A stretch of 64,000 bases of DNA. It comes from Tetranychus cinnabarinus (taxonomy: Eukaryota > Arthropoda > Arachnida > Trombidiformes > Tetranychidae). Location: positions 16,492,001 through 16,556,000 of the forward strand of contig WHVY01000001.1 in assembly GCA_022266195.1 (NCBI GenBank). Reading direction: 5' to 3'. Below the pieces are notes generated by a model, which was not told where the DNA came from, made no database searches, and was given only the letters and a program-made list of their open reading frames with translations. A program made the translations under genes and the position numbers. Of this stretch, positions 1 to 11,357 are shown piece by piece. Every line of letters begins with the position of its first letter. Position 1 is the first letter of the stretch.

Positions 1-540
1 TGTCGAGTCACCCTCAACTGGTGTTGATCCGCGAGAACTGCTATCAACATGTTGCCGGTACTTTCGACCCCGAAGAGTTTTAATATCGGTTAAATATTTC
101 CAAGTATATTTGTTTTGACCACCAACAATTGGTTTGGATTCCTTGCCACAACATTGACAAGTTGAAACAGAAACTGTTTTACCAGATTCAACTCCATCCG
201 TCACTTGGGTTGAAACTTGGGTTGAATTAGCCACTGTGTTTGTCGCTCGTATGGGCTGCTCATAGCCATCATCAAGGACCATTGTTGGACTAATCGTTCT
301 ATCGACATGATCAATACCATTACCAATTGAATAATTCACAACTGTCTCTTCACGAGGAGGACCCAGAAGCACATTTTGGATACCTTTCGATTGCTTTGAA
401 TATAATAACTTTGGGTTGGATATTTGGTTTGGTTTCTCGGCAAAATGGAAATACTTTTTACTCTTTCCTGAGTTTCCACTCAAATCGGTCAAATTGTTGT
501 CGTTCAAGTCTTTCAAATAATCTTTTTTTGTATCAATCAT
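1..540 (-). CDS. Unrecognised protein, 5' part only (truncated by window edge)
   Basis: A reading frame of 180 codons opens at the ATG read leftwards from 540 and runs off the window edge without a stop, so the C-terminus is missing. The start of the protein is hydrophilic, rich in Asp, Asn, Lys and Ser, with no signal peptide and no membrane segment. A Cys-x-Cys-Cys cluster (CQCCGK) lies near residue 130, followed by a basic stretch (LRGRKYRQH). A good 3' splice site (CCCACAG) lies about 13 bases before the ATG and the frame is open back to it. The exon may therefore begin there, with this ATG either the true start or an internal Met. I do not recognise the family. It is divergent to the Rho GTPase gene across about 1 kb. 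Confidence 0.55.
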   Translation of the reverse strand, partial: MIDTKKDYLKDLNDNNLTDLSGNSGKSKKYFHFAEKPNQISNPKLLYSKQSKGIQNVLLGPPREETVVNYSIGNGIDHVDRTISPTMVLDDGYEQPIRATNTVANSTQVSTQVTDGVESGKTVSVSTCQCCGKESKPIVGGQNKYTWKYLTDIKTLRGRKYRQHVDSSSRGSTPVEGDST

Positions 541-1553
541 GATGGAGTTCAAACTGTGGGATCAAGCAAAAAGTAAGGCAAGGATAAAATCAAGATGGGA
601 AACAAAACACAAAATAAGATGAGCACAAATAACAACGCACTAAATGACCAGAGTAACACAGAGTTTCTAGTGAAGACTGTTACAAGAAGGGAATAATAAA
701 TAACAATTTGAAAGTGAATTTCCAGTCAGCAACCGTAATCAGTCTTTCTACCTTTCTCTCCATTTAGTTATTCACTCTTTTTCCTTATTCTGATTGAACA
801 AAAAACAAAACGCAAAAACCTTGTTCGCCTTGTAGACTGAACTTGTTTGTTATCATGATAGTTGTTCGATTATTAAGTATAATCTTGATTACTTGTTCAC
901 AATCAGCCCAATGTACTGTTAAACAGTACTTGTTAAGTAGCTACTGTTAGCATTTACATACGTTAAATACCTATCACGACCACTACATTGAAGGACACAA
1001 GTTTAACATGAAATCCCATTAATCCTGAATTATGGTTCAATCATGAAATGCACAACAGTAAATATCCAAACATAATTAGAAACAGTTTAATCCATGGCGA
1101 TAATTAATAGAAATTTTTACTTGTTTACTTGAAATGAACATGACTTTTTCAAAACATAACAAACAATTAAGATAAGCTTATTTTTAGGGAATGATATTTC
1201 TGATTTTGAATAAAGCTCCTCTTATTGAACAGAGGACATTAATCACATAACTGAAATAAGATGTTAAATTATCATAGATTTTAAAATTTAAGATTTATTA
1301 TTTTTATGAATATTTAATGATTTAATTTGGATGAAAACGGCTTTTCAAATTGGCGCTTCTAATTATTGTTGCCAATGGATTTTTGTTTTTGCTTTAACGC
1401 CTCTTTATTACCGTTAGTTATCTCACTTTTTCTATTTCATTTAGTCTAGTCTTGTTGAATTATTCAAAATTATTATTGACAATCAAGTTGATTTTTTTGT
1501 TGATTTAAGTAACCATTTTAGATTGACTTTGACGCTGCTCTTTCATCTTAATC
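541..1553. other. Intergenic/5' region between divergent genes
   Basis: About 1 kb of AT-rich sequence between the start of the truncated left gene and the start of the Rho GTPase. It must hold the 5' untranslated parts and promoters of both. I see no TATA box at a convincing distance, no RNA gene and no repeat. Confidence 0.5.
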
Positions 1554-4500
1554 ATGGCGGCAACTGGTGATGGCAATGACGCTACTCCTGTAAATGCAAG
1601 TGTATCTCCTGACGAAAGTGAAACTCGCAACTCTCAATCTAATTTAACTGATGGACCAAATAATGTGCAAATTAAAGACAAAAGTGATAACAATAATCAT
1701 GTTCAACAGCCCCTTTTAACAAAAGATGAAGTTGTTAATGCTAACAGTCCATTAAAAATTGTGGTCGTCGGTGATGGAACTGTTGGTAAGACTTGTATGT
1801 GCATAGCTTATACACAAGGAGTGTTTCTGGACAGTGAATATGTTCCTACAGTGTAAGGATTTAATTTTGTTTTTATTCCACCCAATCCTGTCTGTGACTT
1901 TTAGTTGAAACAAAAGATGGATCAGAAAATAAAGACTGAATGAATTGAGGTGTTTCAATGTACCCAGACTTTGTATTCGCAAGTTTTACTTCAACAGCTT
2001 GTAGCAATTTGACCAAAATATGTAACCATATGTAAAAGAAACTATTGGAACTTTTGCCAAATAGTCAAACTTATCAGGCGTGAATGATAGTGATGATTGG
2101 AAAGAGCATTTTCAATCACAATGAGAGTGAACAACCTTGAAAATCGTCATTTATAAATTGCTTCCGGAAAAAGTTGCCTCGACAACGATTCATTTACATT
2201 GATTATTATACTAGCGAAAAAAGGTTACTTCAAGTGTGAGGGTTTGGGTGTACAATGGCTATCAATGTTCTTGTTATTAATAATGATTTTTTTCTATTTT
2301 TGTTTCTTTCATATTTGGGTGTCACAATTGGAACCGTAATACTACTCATCGTCAATGGATAGATTTGAAAATTACACTGGAACACAAGACTACCGAGGAT
2401 CAAATTATCAACTGGCTCTTTGGGATACTGCTGGTCAAGAAGATTATGAAAGGCTGAGACCGCTCTCTTATCCTGGGGTAATAGTATTTGGTATATGATA
2501 TTCATTTCCAGTGGCTATTTAATCACGTTGTTAGGAGTTATGTTCACGAATGTTGATGAATTGCGCAGTCAATTTGAAATAACTTGTCAAGCTCTTACTG
2601 TCAACTCATTCTATTCACCTTTATTAACATTATTCTTCCACAGTATCAACAGGTTACTGTTTTGACAATCAATTTATCTTTTATCTCCTCTACATAAGTG
2701 TAAACTGGTTGTTTAGTTAGTGCCGTTCCTGCCCATAGATAATTTCATCCGCTCCATCACTCATCGATCCAGTTATCTAATTGTTAATAATGAGATTCAA
2801 ACGATATTTACTTCTTTTGGTAGCAGTAGTTGTGATAGCTGAGAAATTCGTAAATTGATTATTCCCAATTATATTGTTAGTTGATTATATTTATTCTTTC
2901 GGCAATTTTCAACCTTTTTTCTCTCCTTCACTTTCACATGTCCATTATAATTTAACCAACTTCAAATACTTAGATCAAATCCTAGGTGAAATGATGAGTA
3001 ATTGAATTATTTATCAACTGTTAGCTTTAAACAAATAACTGTCTGTATATTTCAAATTGTTCAGTCAATCTGTTTTTTACGATACTAATGAATTTGTCCA
3101 ACTGTTGATCATTTAAATCGTAATTACTTGATAATAGAAGCTTCCATTTGTTCTTTCAGTCTCACAGTCTACCTAATATGTACAAATTGTGTGTTGAAAA
3201 TGAATTCAATATAATTGGCTCAATCAATAATGATTCAATCTGTTAGCGTACTTTATCAACATATTTTGTTTATCGACATTTTTTTGTCTCCAGTTTCTGA
3301 ACATAGTTTCTATATTTAGTATTTAGAAGATTTAATATTTCAAAGATGAAGTTCATGTTTCAATCCAAAAAATAATTTTTCTCCTTACTTTTGAACTTGT
3401 ACAAATCTATTCAACATTTAGACAAATGTCAAGGCTTACATGATTTTATTAGCAGGTCAATGAATTTCTCACACCAATCATTTCCCAATATTTTTTCAAC
3501 TTAATGGTCTGGCCAAATCTCACAGATCTGAAAACCTAGAGTCATTCAGTTTTATAATTACTTCTTGACTAATTTGAAATTTAAGTTTGAAAAGATTCGA
3601 CTAAAGGTTATAACTTTACATGTTTCTTCAAGATGAAATCAGAATTGCTGATTTATATTCCATTCACTTTCATTTTTATTTCATGAACATTTTTCTGATT
3701 ACGATTTCTCTAATTTTATTACTCCTTCTCTATTTGCAGACTAATGTGTTTTTGCTGTGCTTCAGCATTGCCAATCTAAATTCATACCAAAACATTATTT
3801 CTAAATGGTATCCTGAAATTAAGGAACATGCACCCAGAGTTCCTTTTATTCTGGTTGGAACAAAAAGTGATCTCAGACCAGCAAATCAAGCTACAACCCC
3901 GTGGTACCGTTCAAAGTGTATCGATTCTTTAACCTCTCAAAGAAATGGATCTGAGGAAACATTCATAACCACCACTATGGGTCGTAAATTGGCTAAAAAA
4001 TTGAATGCCTCTAGCTACGTTGAATGTTCAGCTAAAAGTTTATCCGGAATCAAGGATGTAAGACACCTCTTCAATCATGAAGTCAAATGTTGAAATTTAA
4101 TGTCATTCAAAAGTTTCTACATTCATCTCGAAGCAAATTTCACAAATTAACACTTAAATTTTGTATGCTCTCCATGTATTCCTGGTCTGACAGGCTTGGT
4201 TCATCACTTACAGTTTATAGCTTTCAGTCAGCAATGGAAAAAATAATTTATTTTTGTTGTGTCAGAATTGTTTCAAGCTTGACACAATTTAATAGGCTCA
4301 TTGTAAGATACCTTTGAGCTTTATTTTGAAAAAATCACTCAAAGATGTCTTCTCAACCTACTTGCTTGTGGTTTAACTTGACATCTTATTATAACAGTAA
4401 AAGACATCATTATAATGAATATTCACAATTCCTATTAGTCTGTTTTAAAATAGATTTTGTTTCAAGTAAACTCAAAAACTATCAAATTACAGTCAGTCAA

Positions 4501-4686
4501 TCAAAGTGAAATCAAAACCAACCAGAATCAAACAACCAATATTTATTCTGATAAACCTTTGTAAATTAATTGTGAAACTGAAAATCTAATCTTTCAATCT
4601 TTTCTCTTTGAACACAGGTAATTTTGGAAGCCATAAAAGCCGGAATTGGGGATGTAGATAAGAAAAGTCGTTGTTTAATCATTTAA
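1554..4686 (+). CDS. Rho-family small GTPase, divergent, with N-terminal extension
   Basis: Four exons: 1554-1852, 2363-2477, 3740-4057, 4618-4686. They join in frame to 266 residues, against about 190-200 for a usual Rho protein. Residues 1-66 are a Ser/Asn/Asp-rich extension. The G domain has P-loop GDGTVGKT (73-80), effector PTV (98-100), switch II DTAGQE (121-126, with the catalytic Gln), TKSD (179-182) and ECSAK (233-237). It ends in a CAAX box, CLII, which predicts geranylgeranylation and membrane attachment. Rho proteins are GTP switches for the actin cytoskeleton and polarity. The region after TKSD (about 185-212) differs from the normal Rho insert helix and carries a long Thr/Ser-rich loop. 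The switch II and following segment recalls Drosophila RhoL or the Rac/Cdc42 group. I cannot assign orthology. All introns are GT-AG. Confidence 0.9.
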
Positions 4687-5751
4687 ATAATATTACATGT
4701 TACATGACATAAATGGTGAAATGCAAAAGTTGTTAAGCATTATACCTTTCCTTAAACCAAATCAAATGACTGTCTTTTGGATTCCTTTATCAACTTGATC
4801 GTACAATGTCAAAGTATTACACATTCAAACGCCTTCGATTTTGTTTCCAATTTTATATTCATAACAACAATTCACCTTTGATCATTCCTACTATTTAAAA
4901 TTGTACTGAATTAATTTACATACACACATGTATAGACAGCTATTTGTGAGGCTGTCTCTACCTGACTGGCTCAAGTTTACTCATATATTCCTATTACCGA
5001 GCAGTTAACTGACCCTTTTGTACAATTTAAACCCTTTTTCATACATTTTCTGTGAACATTTCAAGCCATTCACTTCAAATGTAAGCTTTCATCAAATTTT
5101 CCTTGAACCATTTCTGTGATTTTTCAGCATTCCAACTAAATAGACTTGTTACAACCAATGCTCCTGAATTTTCTCTTATTTATATTGTTGGTCATTTTCA
5201 ACCAATTCAGCTCAAATTGAAGATACATAACAAAATTAAATGTTCATATTTTACGTAATTGAATTGTGAATCAAACAAAAAGAGAAAGTAAAATGGAATT
5301 TGCTTGAACAAAATTTGTTTTTTAAATTTTTTCGCGAATTAAAACTCAATAATAATCCGAAACTGACTGAAACTCATCAATAATGAAATGAAAAATAAAT
5401 ATTCGAGTGGAAAGTAATTCAAGTTCAATGTGAAGCAAAGCTTCAACACCTTCAGAATAAATTCAATAGTATTTCTAGCTCAAAGACTATATTTTAAATC
5501 TGTTTCATTCATATTTTTGACAAGAATTTGAATTGTAGATTTATGCTTTTATTTGAAGAACTAACAAGTTTTCAACTAATGTTGTATCATTTGGGGATAG
5601 AATAAATAACGAATTGTATTGTTAATTTAACGACTTATTCTATTTATCATTTACAGATTAAATTTGTGCAAAAACACACAAAATTACCCTTTTAAAAATG
5701 CTTTGTTCAGAAATGTAACGGCAAACTAATGGTAATCTCTTAAATTCATAG
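4687..5751. other. Convergent 3' regions of Rho GTPase and ATAD1
   Basis: Non-coding sequence between the stop codons of two convergent genes. An AATAAA for the plus strand lies at 5394-5399. An AATAAA for the minus-strand gene lies at 5548-5553, about 200 bases past its stop. No other gene is visible. Confidence 0.45.
5548..5553 (-). terminator. Candidate poly(A) signal of ATAD1
   Basis: AATAAA on the minus strand, about 200 bases downstream of the ATAD1 stop. Assigned by position only. Confidence 0.35.
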
Positions 5752-7236
5752 TTAATCTAAAGGAATTCTTGATCTATTTGGTTTAATTCCAGTTCTTGAA
5801 TTATCTATGGAGTTAACGGCATGGATAAAATCGTCCATTGTCATTGATCTAAGTTCAGGAGCTCGAGAACCGGATGTTCTAGCACGAGAGAGAATTTGTT
5901 TTGCACTAAATGACAGGGAACTTTGAATATTAAATGATTGTTGTTCATCTGTTGAATTAGATGTGGTTTCTTTTGACATGCTGAACAAACTTTCATTTAG
6001 TTCTTTGAGACTCTTCATAGCTGCTCGACGACATAAGTCTTTCAGGTCACTTCCAGAATAACCAGGAGTAAGACTTGCTATTTCATCAAGATCTACATCG
6101 GCTTCAAGATGTTCATTTTTCAGAATAAGTTCAAGAATTTGTTTACGCTCAGTTTCCTTAGGTAAGTCAATCTGGAACATGCAAGGCATCCTTCGTAAAA
6201 CAGCTTTGTCAACATCTTGAGGACGGTTCGTTGCACCAATCAAAACGATCTAAAAATGAAATGTAACAATGAGTTGGGATTAAATTTCTGAAATTTGATG
6301 CAAGCTCTGTACAGCTTTCAATATTATCAAATTCACTCAAAGAAAATTACTTGAGACTTTTTTGATGATAAGATTCCTTCCCAAAGAGTCATGAATTGTG
6401 CTTTCATCATAGCTGTGGCTTCATGGTCATGAGAATCTCTTGATCGAAGAAATGAGTCAATTTCATCAATAAAGATGATACAAGGTTGAATTTTCAAAGC
6501 TAGAGTGAAAACAGCTTGAGCCAGTTTTTGTGATTCTCCATACCATTTATCAGTTAATGCAGAGACACTTAAATTCATAAATCTATCAACGGAACAAAAC
6601 AAAAATGTTAAAATCTAGAAAGTTTATGAAAATTCAAATTGAATAATTTGAGCTGGAAACATACATTTTCAGCTGATTTGGCAAGGGTCACAAAAAACTT
6701 TTACCTGACATTAGCCTCTTTAGCAATAGCTTTGGCCAACATTGTTTTACCACAACCAGGAGGACCATGAAATAAAACACCTCTTGGAGGTTGCCGTAAA
6801 TTAGATTCGAAATATTCAGGAAAAGTTAACGGGAGAATAACTTGTAAATTCAATTCTTCAATGATATTGTCAAGACCAGCAATATCGCTAAATGTAACGT
6901 CAATATCTTTAGGATTTAATAGATCGCTAGCAATTATGTACTCATATTCATTTAAATCGTCACCTTTTGAAGCAATCCCAAGATTTCTTAGTATTTCCAT
7001 AGCCTGTGTCAAAGAAACAAATGTTGAAATGAGAAACGTGTATAGTTTGAAAGAAAATAATTGAACACGTGTTTAACTAAATTATTTACCTTAGTTTTGG
7101 CTTTTTTCTTTTGGGATGTTGTTGGGTCCATAATATTCACAACTAATTTGATTCCAGCATAAGTCATTGCACCTACAACAGCGGCTCTAATCAATAGAGC
7201 AATCAATTCTGGCCTGAGAGATGGATTAGGATCCAT
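5752..7236 (-). CDS. ATAD1: ATAD1/Msp1-type mitochondrial outer-membrane AAA ATPase
   Basis: Four exons, in transcript order 7236-7090, 7003-6705, 6582-6351, 6249-5752. They join in frame to 391 residues, slightly longer than human ATAD1 (about 361). A hydrophobic segment at residues 12-36 is the N-terminal membrane anchor. The AAA core follows: a linker ending FSDIAGLD, Walker A GPPGCGKT (129-136), pore loop DKWYGES (160-166), Walker B IIFIDE (184-189), sensor motif GATNRP (231-236), then the RRMP arginine-finger segment and the AAA lid (GYSGSDLKDLCRRAA). Msp1/ATAD1 extracts mislocalised tail-anchored proteins from mitochondrial and peroxisomal membranes. The 30-50 residue C-terminal tail is Ser-rich and longer than in vertebrates. 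The start is the first ATG in frame that precedes the membrane anchor. It is head-to-head with CRTC. Confidence 0.95.
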
Positions 7237-7871
7237 ATTGGAAAGATAACGTGAAAAATTGATAGATCGGTCAAAAAAATAAGAAATAAACCAACAAAAA
7301 GCAAGCAAAAAAAATAGATGATTAAAAAATCTAAATCACATTATTCAACATGAAAAGCTGTAAAACATCTGATTGAACAAATGAATGAAAAAAAAGGGAT
7401 TGTATGTTAATGAAAACAAACAGTGGATAGGGTAAAATTAAATCCAAAGATAAATGGTTTATGATTACTCAAGGATCTGGTTAGATAGTTAAACAACTAA
7501 GTAACCTAGGTAAAAGTTGATTAGAGAGACAATACAATGAGATAAAAAATGATTAATGATTACATTGATTAATATACAAAACTCATTTAAAGCAGAAGAA
7601 AAAAATGTTATGGTAAAAAATTTCAGAACGCTTTTCGTGTTACTTTTGTTGCTTGAAAGATGTCACCTGTATCAATATTTTCTCTCTATCTGATTGGCTG
7701 AAAAAGTGTATAATGTAATTCTATTGGTTATTGTGTTGAGAAACAAATTAGTTTGCGATGTTTTACGTGGTTTCTGTGCTATCGAGAGTTAGCTAATGTT
7801 GAGCTCTCTCTTTTATATTTTTATTTTTTTGCGTTCTTTTTCATAATTAACTTCGCTAATTCAGATAAATT
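7237..7871. promoter_or_regulatory. Shared 5' region between ATAD1 and CRTC
   Basis: The two start codons face away from each other over 635 bases, so both promoters must lie here unless a distal first exon exists. No clear TATA box is seen. A short tract of T-rich sequence precedes the CRTC ATG. Confidence 0.4.
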
Positions 7872-10800
7872 ATGGCCAATCCACGGAAATTTAGTGAAAA
7901 AATTGCTATCCAGAAGCAAAAGCAAGCTGAGGAGAAAGCTGCTTTTGATCAAATCATGAATGATGTCTTAGCAGCTACTCGGGTAAGTTGTAATATGTGT
8001 ATACATTTTATACTTGTATAAAAAATATATATATGTATATATATATATTTTGATGACAGCCTTTTTCCTTGTTCCTTTGATTTTCTCGGTTGTAAACATC
8101 TCTTTCTCTTTCTCTCTTTTTTATAAATTTATATATAATATATATCTATGAGTGTATGTGTATATATATGCGTGTTAGAAATTGAAGAAAATAATGGTGA
8201 TGATGATCAGAGATGAAGAAAGAGGGGAGGTAGTTGAGTGAAAAATAGTGTTTTATTATGAACGAAGGAGATTTGTTTAGTTTGCGAGAGAGAAAAGAAG
8301 AGAAAATGATAGAGGGAAAGATAAAATCATCTTAAATGATTCTGTTACTTGTCATATTGGCCAATCAAGTGGTACACATCTAATTGTTGTCATTAATAAT
8401 TTATTCTAATATAGTCTAATATTTTTCCATTGCCAGTATTTTCTCAGCCTTTTTATTCTCTCTCTTTCTCTCTCTCTCGTTCTTTTCTTTCTCTCCTGCT
8501 TACTCACTCACTCAGTTTGTCTCTTTGATCTCTGCTGTTTACAATTGAAGCCTGTTCCAAAAATAAAGTTGTTTTGTTTAGGCCTTCTCCCCCCTTTTTT
8601 CTTGAAGAAGATATTCTGGACGAATCTTTGATTCATTTCAATTTGGGAAAACTCTCTCACTTGTTGCTCGTTATTCTGTTTTCTCCACTTTTCAAGTCAA
8701 TGTTAGTATTGATAGTAACTTGTTAAAGGTAGAAATAAAAATACTGTTTAACATAAGCATGAATTAATGAACTATCTAAATTGATGTGTTTTTGCTGTTG
8801 AAAGATGACCTTTGCCTTGAAGGCTTTTTGCTCTATTGGGATTATTTAACATCCGTATTATGACCCGAATAGACCTAATTTATCTATCTTTGCCCTGCTC
8901 TTCTATCAATAAACTTTCCTATCCACATTCGATTTCTCTCGACACACATGAATAATCCAGCTTTCAAACCTGATTACACAAATAATTGCATAGAAAGTTG
9001 ATGAAAGATGCTGAGAAAGAAAAAAGAAGAAAAACAAGAAAAACAAGAAAATTTTATCCTGAGAAAGTTTCGTTCGTTCGCTCGCATGTGATTTTTTTTG
9101 TTTGATTTGCTCATAGCCCGATGTAAAAGTAATTTTTTTTTATTTTCTCAGACCAACCAATTTACCTATTTTCCCCTATCATTACAACATTAGAGTTTTT
9201 TTATCAATTGCTAATTGTTTCTATTTATTTCTTTTTCGCTTTTTTCTCCTTCCCAAAATTGGATTTGCCCCACAGCGGAACAATCATACAACCATTAACA
9301 AAAATCAACATTTGCATATCAACCCCAGTGTTGGTAATTACCGCGCAGAATCTTTGCCTGACGTTAATCGCATTGGTGCTTCTCCAGAGAGAAACACAAT
9401 TGACTTAAAAGGCTGTTTAAATGATCTCGGTGACATGAGGAATGGTCGTTATCCTGCTCGACGCCATCCATCACCTAATGCATCTCCACGAAGTCCACAT
9501 CACCATCATATCAGTGGGGGTCATCATAGATCGTCTTATAATGAACAGCGTCGAGGTGGTTCCTCTCCTTATTCACCTGTTTATCTCAGTCCTCCAATGG
9601 ATACAAATTGGCGGCGAACTAACTCAGATTCAGCTCTCCATCAGACGGGACTGATGGCTGAACAAATGGGTGCTTGTAGTCCTTTACATCAACCTGGTTC
9701 TCCTCTATCCCCGTCAGGACCTAACAGTGGTGCTAGCTCACCTCGCCGTAGTACAGTTCATACAGTTGATACAACAACTAAGACTTTTACCGCCAACAGT
9801 ACACTTTTACCGCCAAATAGCACGATTAACAATTCTGCCAATCCCAATGATATTCTAGATCCGTATCCAATGGTGTTTGCCTCTCAAAATTGGGATCCTG
9901 GAAAAACAAAGATGTTAACCAATCAGCTCAATCATGATAGCCTTTTATCGGCCTCATTGTGCAATGAATCTCGGCCTAAATCATGTGAAGTACCTGGTAT
10001 AACGATACAACCCACACCAGAGGATTCATCGTCATCATCATCATGTTCTAGTAACAATAACAATATCATCAATGAAAACAGTGTCCAGCACCCATCATCT
10101 TCACTTTCAAATACTGGATCGTTACCTGATTTGACAACGCTACACTTTCCAGCACCACTTCCAACTCCTATTGATCTTGACGAGCAAACTTTAAATCCGG
10201 TTACCAGTTTAATGAGGAATACTATTATAACCGAATCAGTTTATCCAAATAACAATAATAGTATCGAGAGCAACCCTAGTCCAGGATCTCCATTTACCTG
10301 TATCACCTCAAATTCATTCAGCACCAATACAACCAACTCTAATAACAGTAGTAAACAAAATCAAAGCTACTCACCTTCACCTTCCTCACCTTATGGGCAA
10401 CAGCAAAACATTTTTACCCAAGACAACTTGTCTTCTTCGCACATTATTGCTAATAACAATTCTGAGAATTCAATTGTATTGAATAGTAATCCTAATCATG
10501 CTACCAATACAACTACCATTATCAATAATAACAATAGTAAACAAAATCAAAGCTACTCATCTTCACCTTCCTCACCTTATGGGCAACAGCAAAACATTTT
10601 TACTCAAGACACCTTGTCTTCTTCGCACATTATTACTAATAACAATTCTGATAATTCAATTGTATTAAATAGTAATCCCAATCAAACTAACAATAACAAC
10701 TCCGAGACTGCAAACATAATCAACTCTCAAAATCCGACTTTCCATCATTATTCAACCAATGAAGTAACCGTTAGTCATCACAATCCTTTCAATACAAATT

Positions 10801-11357
10801 TACTGCCAGCTTCTTTACCTAACGATTCTCGACCTAAATCAACTGGTGGAGTGCCTGGTATAACAATTGAAACATTGGAAGATTCCTCCAACAATATTCA
10901 CCATCATTCATCACATCTTCACAATCCTCATCTTAACCACTCCCATCAGCATCATCAACATCAACATCATAATCATTCTCATTCTCATTCTAATCACCAT
11001 CAGCAGCATCCTTCGTTTGCCAATACCGGATCGTTGCCTGATTTAACTAATTTACAGTATACAACTTCACTCTCACCAAATACTGATCTTGATCAGCCTT
11101 CCTTATCACCGGTTACCAATACAATGGCCAATACCATTTTGACCGATGCCTATCCTAATGCCAGTCCTAGTCCAGGATCACCATACAACTGTGTCTCCTC
11201 AACCTCATTTGTCAACCAAACATCAACCAATTACTCTACATTACCAGCATCTTCAGCCTCGTTTGTCCAGCAACAATCATCCATTTTCACCCAAAACACC
11301 TTTGATGATCTGATTGATCAAAATGATTTTGATTTCATCAATTATTTTGAAAATTAA
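7872..11357 (+). CDS. CRTC: CREB-regulated transcription coactivator (CRTC/TORC)
   Basis: Two exons, 7872-7982 and 9276-11357, join in phase 0 to 730 residues. Residues 1-37 (MANPRKFSEKIAI...) are the signature coiled-coil CREB-binding domain. ESLPDVNRIG follows, as in other CRTCs. WRRTNSDSALH at 149-159 is the conserved SIK/AMPK phospho-switch; Ser154 has Arg at -3, Thr at -2 and Leu at +4, as does human CRTC2 Ser171. Two PGITI motifs (277, 564) fit the calcineurin PxIxIT docking pattern. NTGSLPDLT occurs twice (near 317 and 621). The C-terminus is acidic and aromatic, fitting a transactivation domain. CRTC shuttles to the nucleus on dephosphorylation and co-activates CREB. The middle is very rich in Asn and Ser, with a His-rich tract near 575-612. 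The regulatory region is duplicated within the protein (see findings). Confidence 0.95.
7983..9275 (+). other. CRTC intron 1 with simple-sequence tracts
   Basis: GTAAGT donor and CCCCACAG acceptor. The intron carries TA-rich microsatellite runs (about 8017-8050 and 8125-8170) and CT-rich runs (about 8098-8120 and 8456-8480). No coding exon is seen in it. Confidence 0.7.
9939..10312 (+). repeat. CRTC internal duplication, unit A copy 1
   Basis: Codes for SLLSASLCNESRPKS..., a PGITI motif, NTGSLPDLT and PSPGSPF in that order. The same order recurs at about 10799-11202. Confidence 0.75.
10341..10495 (+). repeat. CRTC in-frame tandem repeat, unit B copy 1
   Basis: Codes for SKQNQSYSPSPSSPYGQQQ and onward through NIFTQD to SNPN. 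It is nearly identical to 10527-10682, with a 186-base offset (62 codons). Confidence 0.85.
10527..10682 (+). repeat. CRTC in-frame tandem repeat, unit B copy 2
   Basis: Second near-identical copy of the Ser/Gln/Asn-rich unit. A diverged third trace (QQQSSIFTQNTF) occurs near 11268-11304. Confidence 0.85.
10799..11202 (+). repeat. CRTC internal duplication, unit A copy 2
   Basis: Repeats the order of unit A copy 1: NDSRPKS, PGITI, NTGSLPDLT, PSPGSPY. It is diverged in sequence and contains an inserted His-rich tract. Confidence 0.75.

Noticed and set aside
327..542. 71-codon plus-strand frame
   Set aside because: Antisense shadow of the 180-codon minus-strand frame that runs off the window edge.
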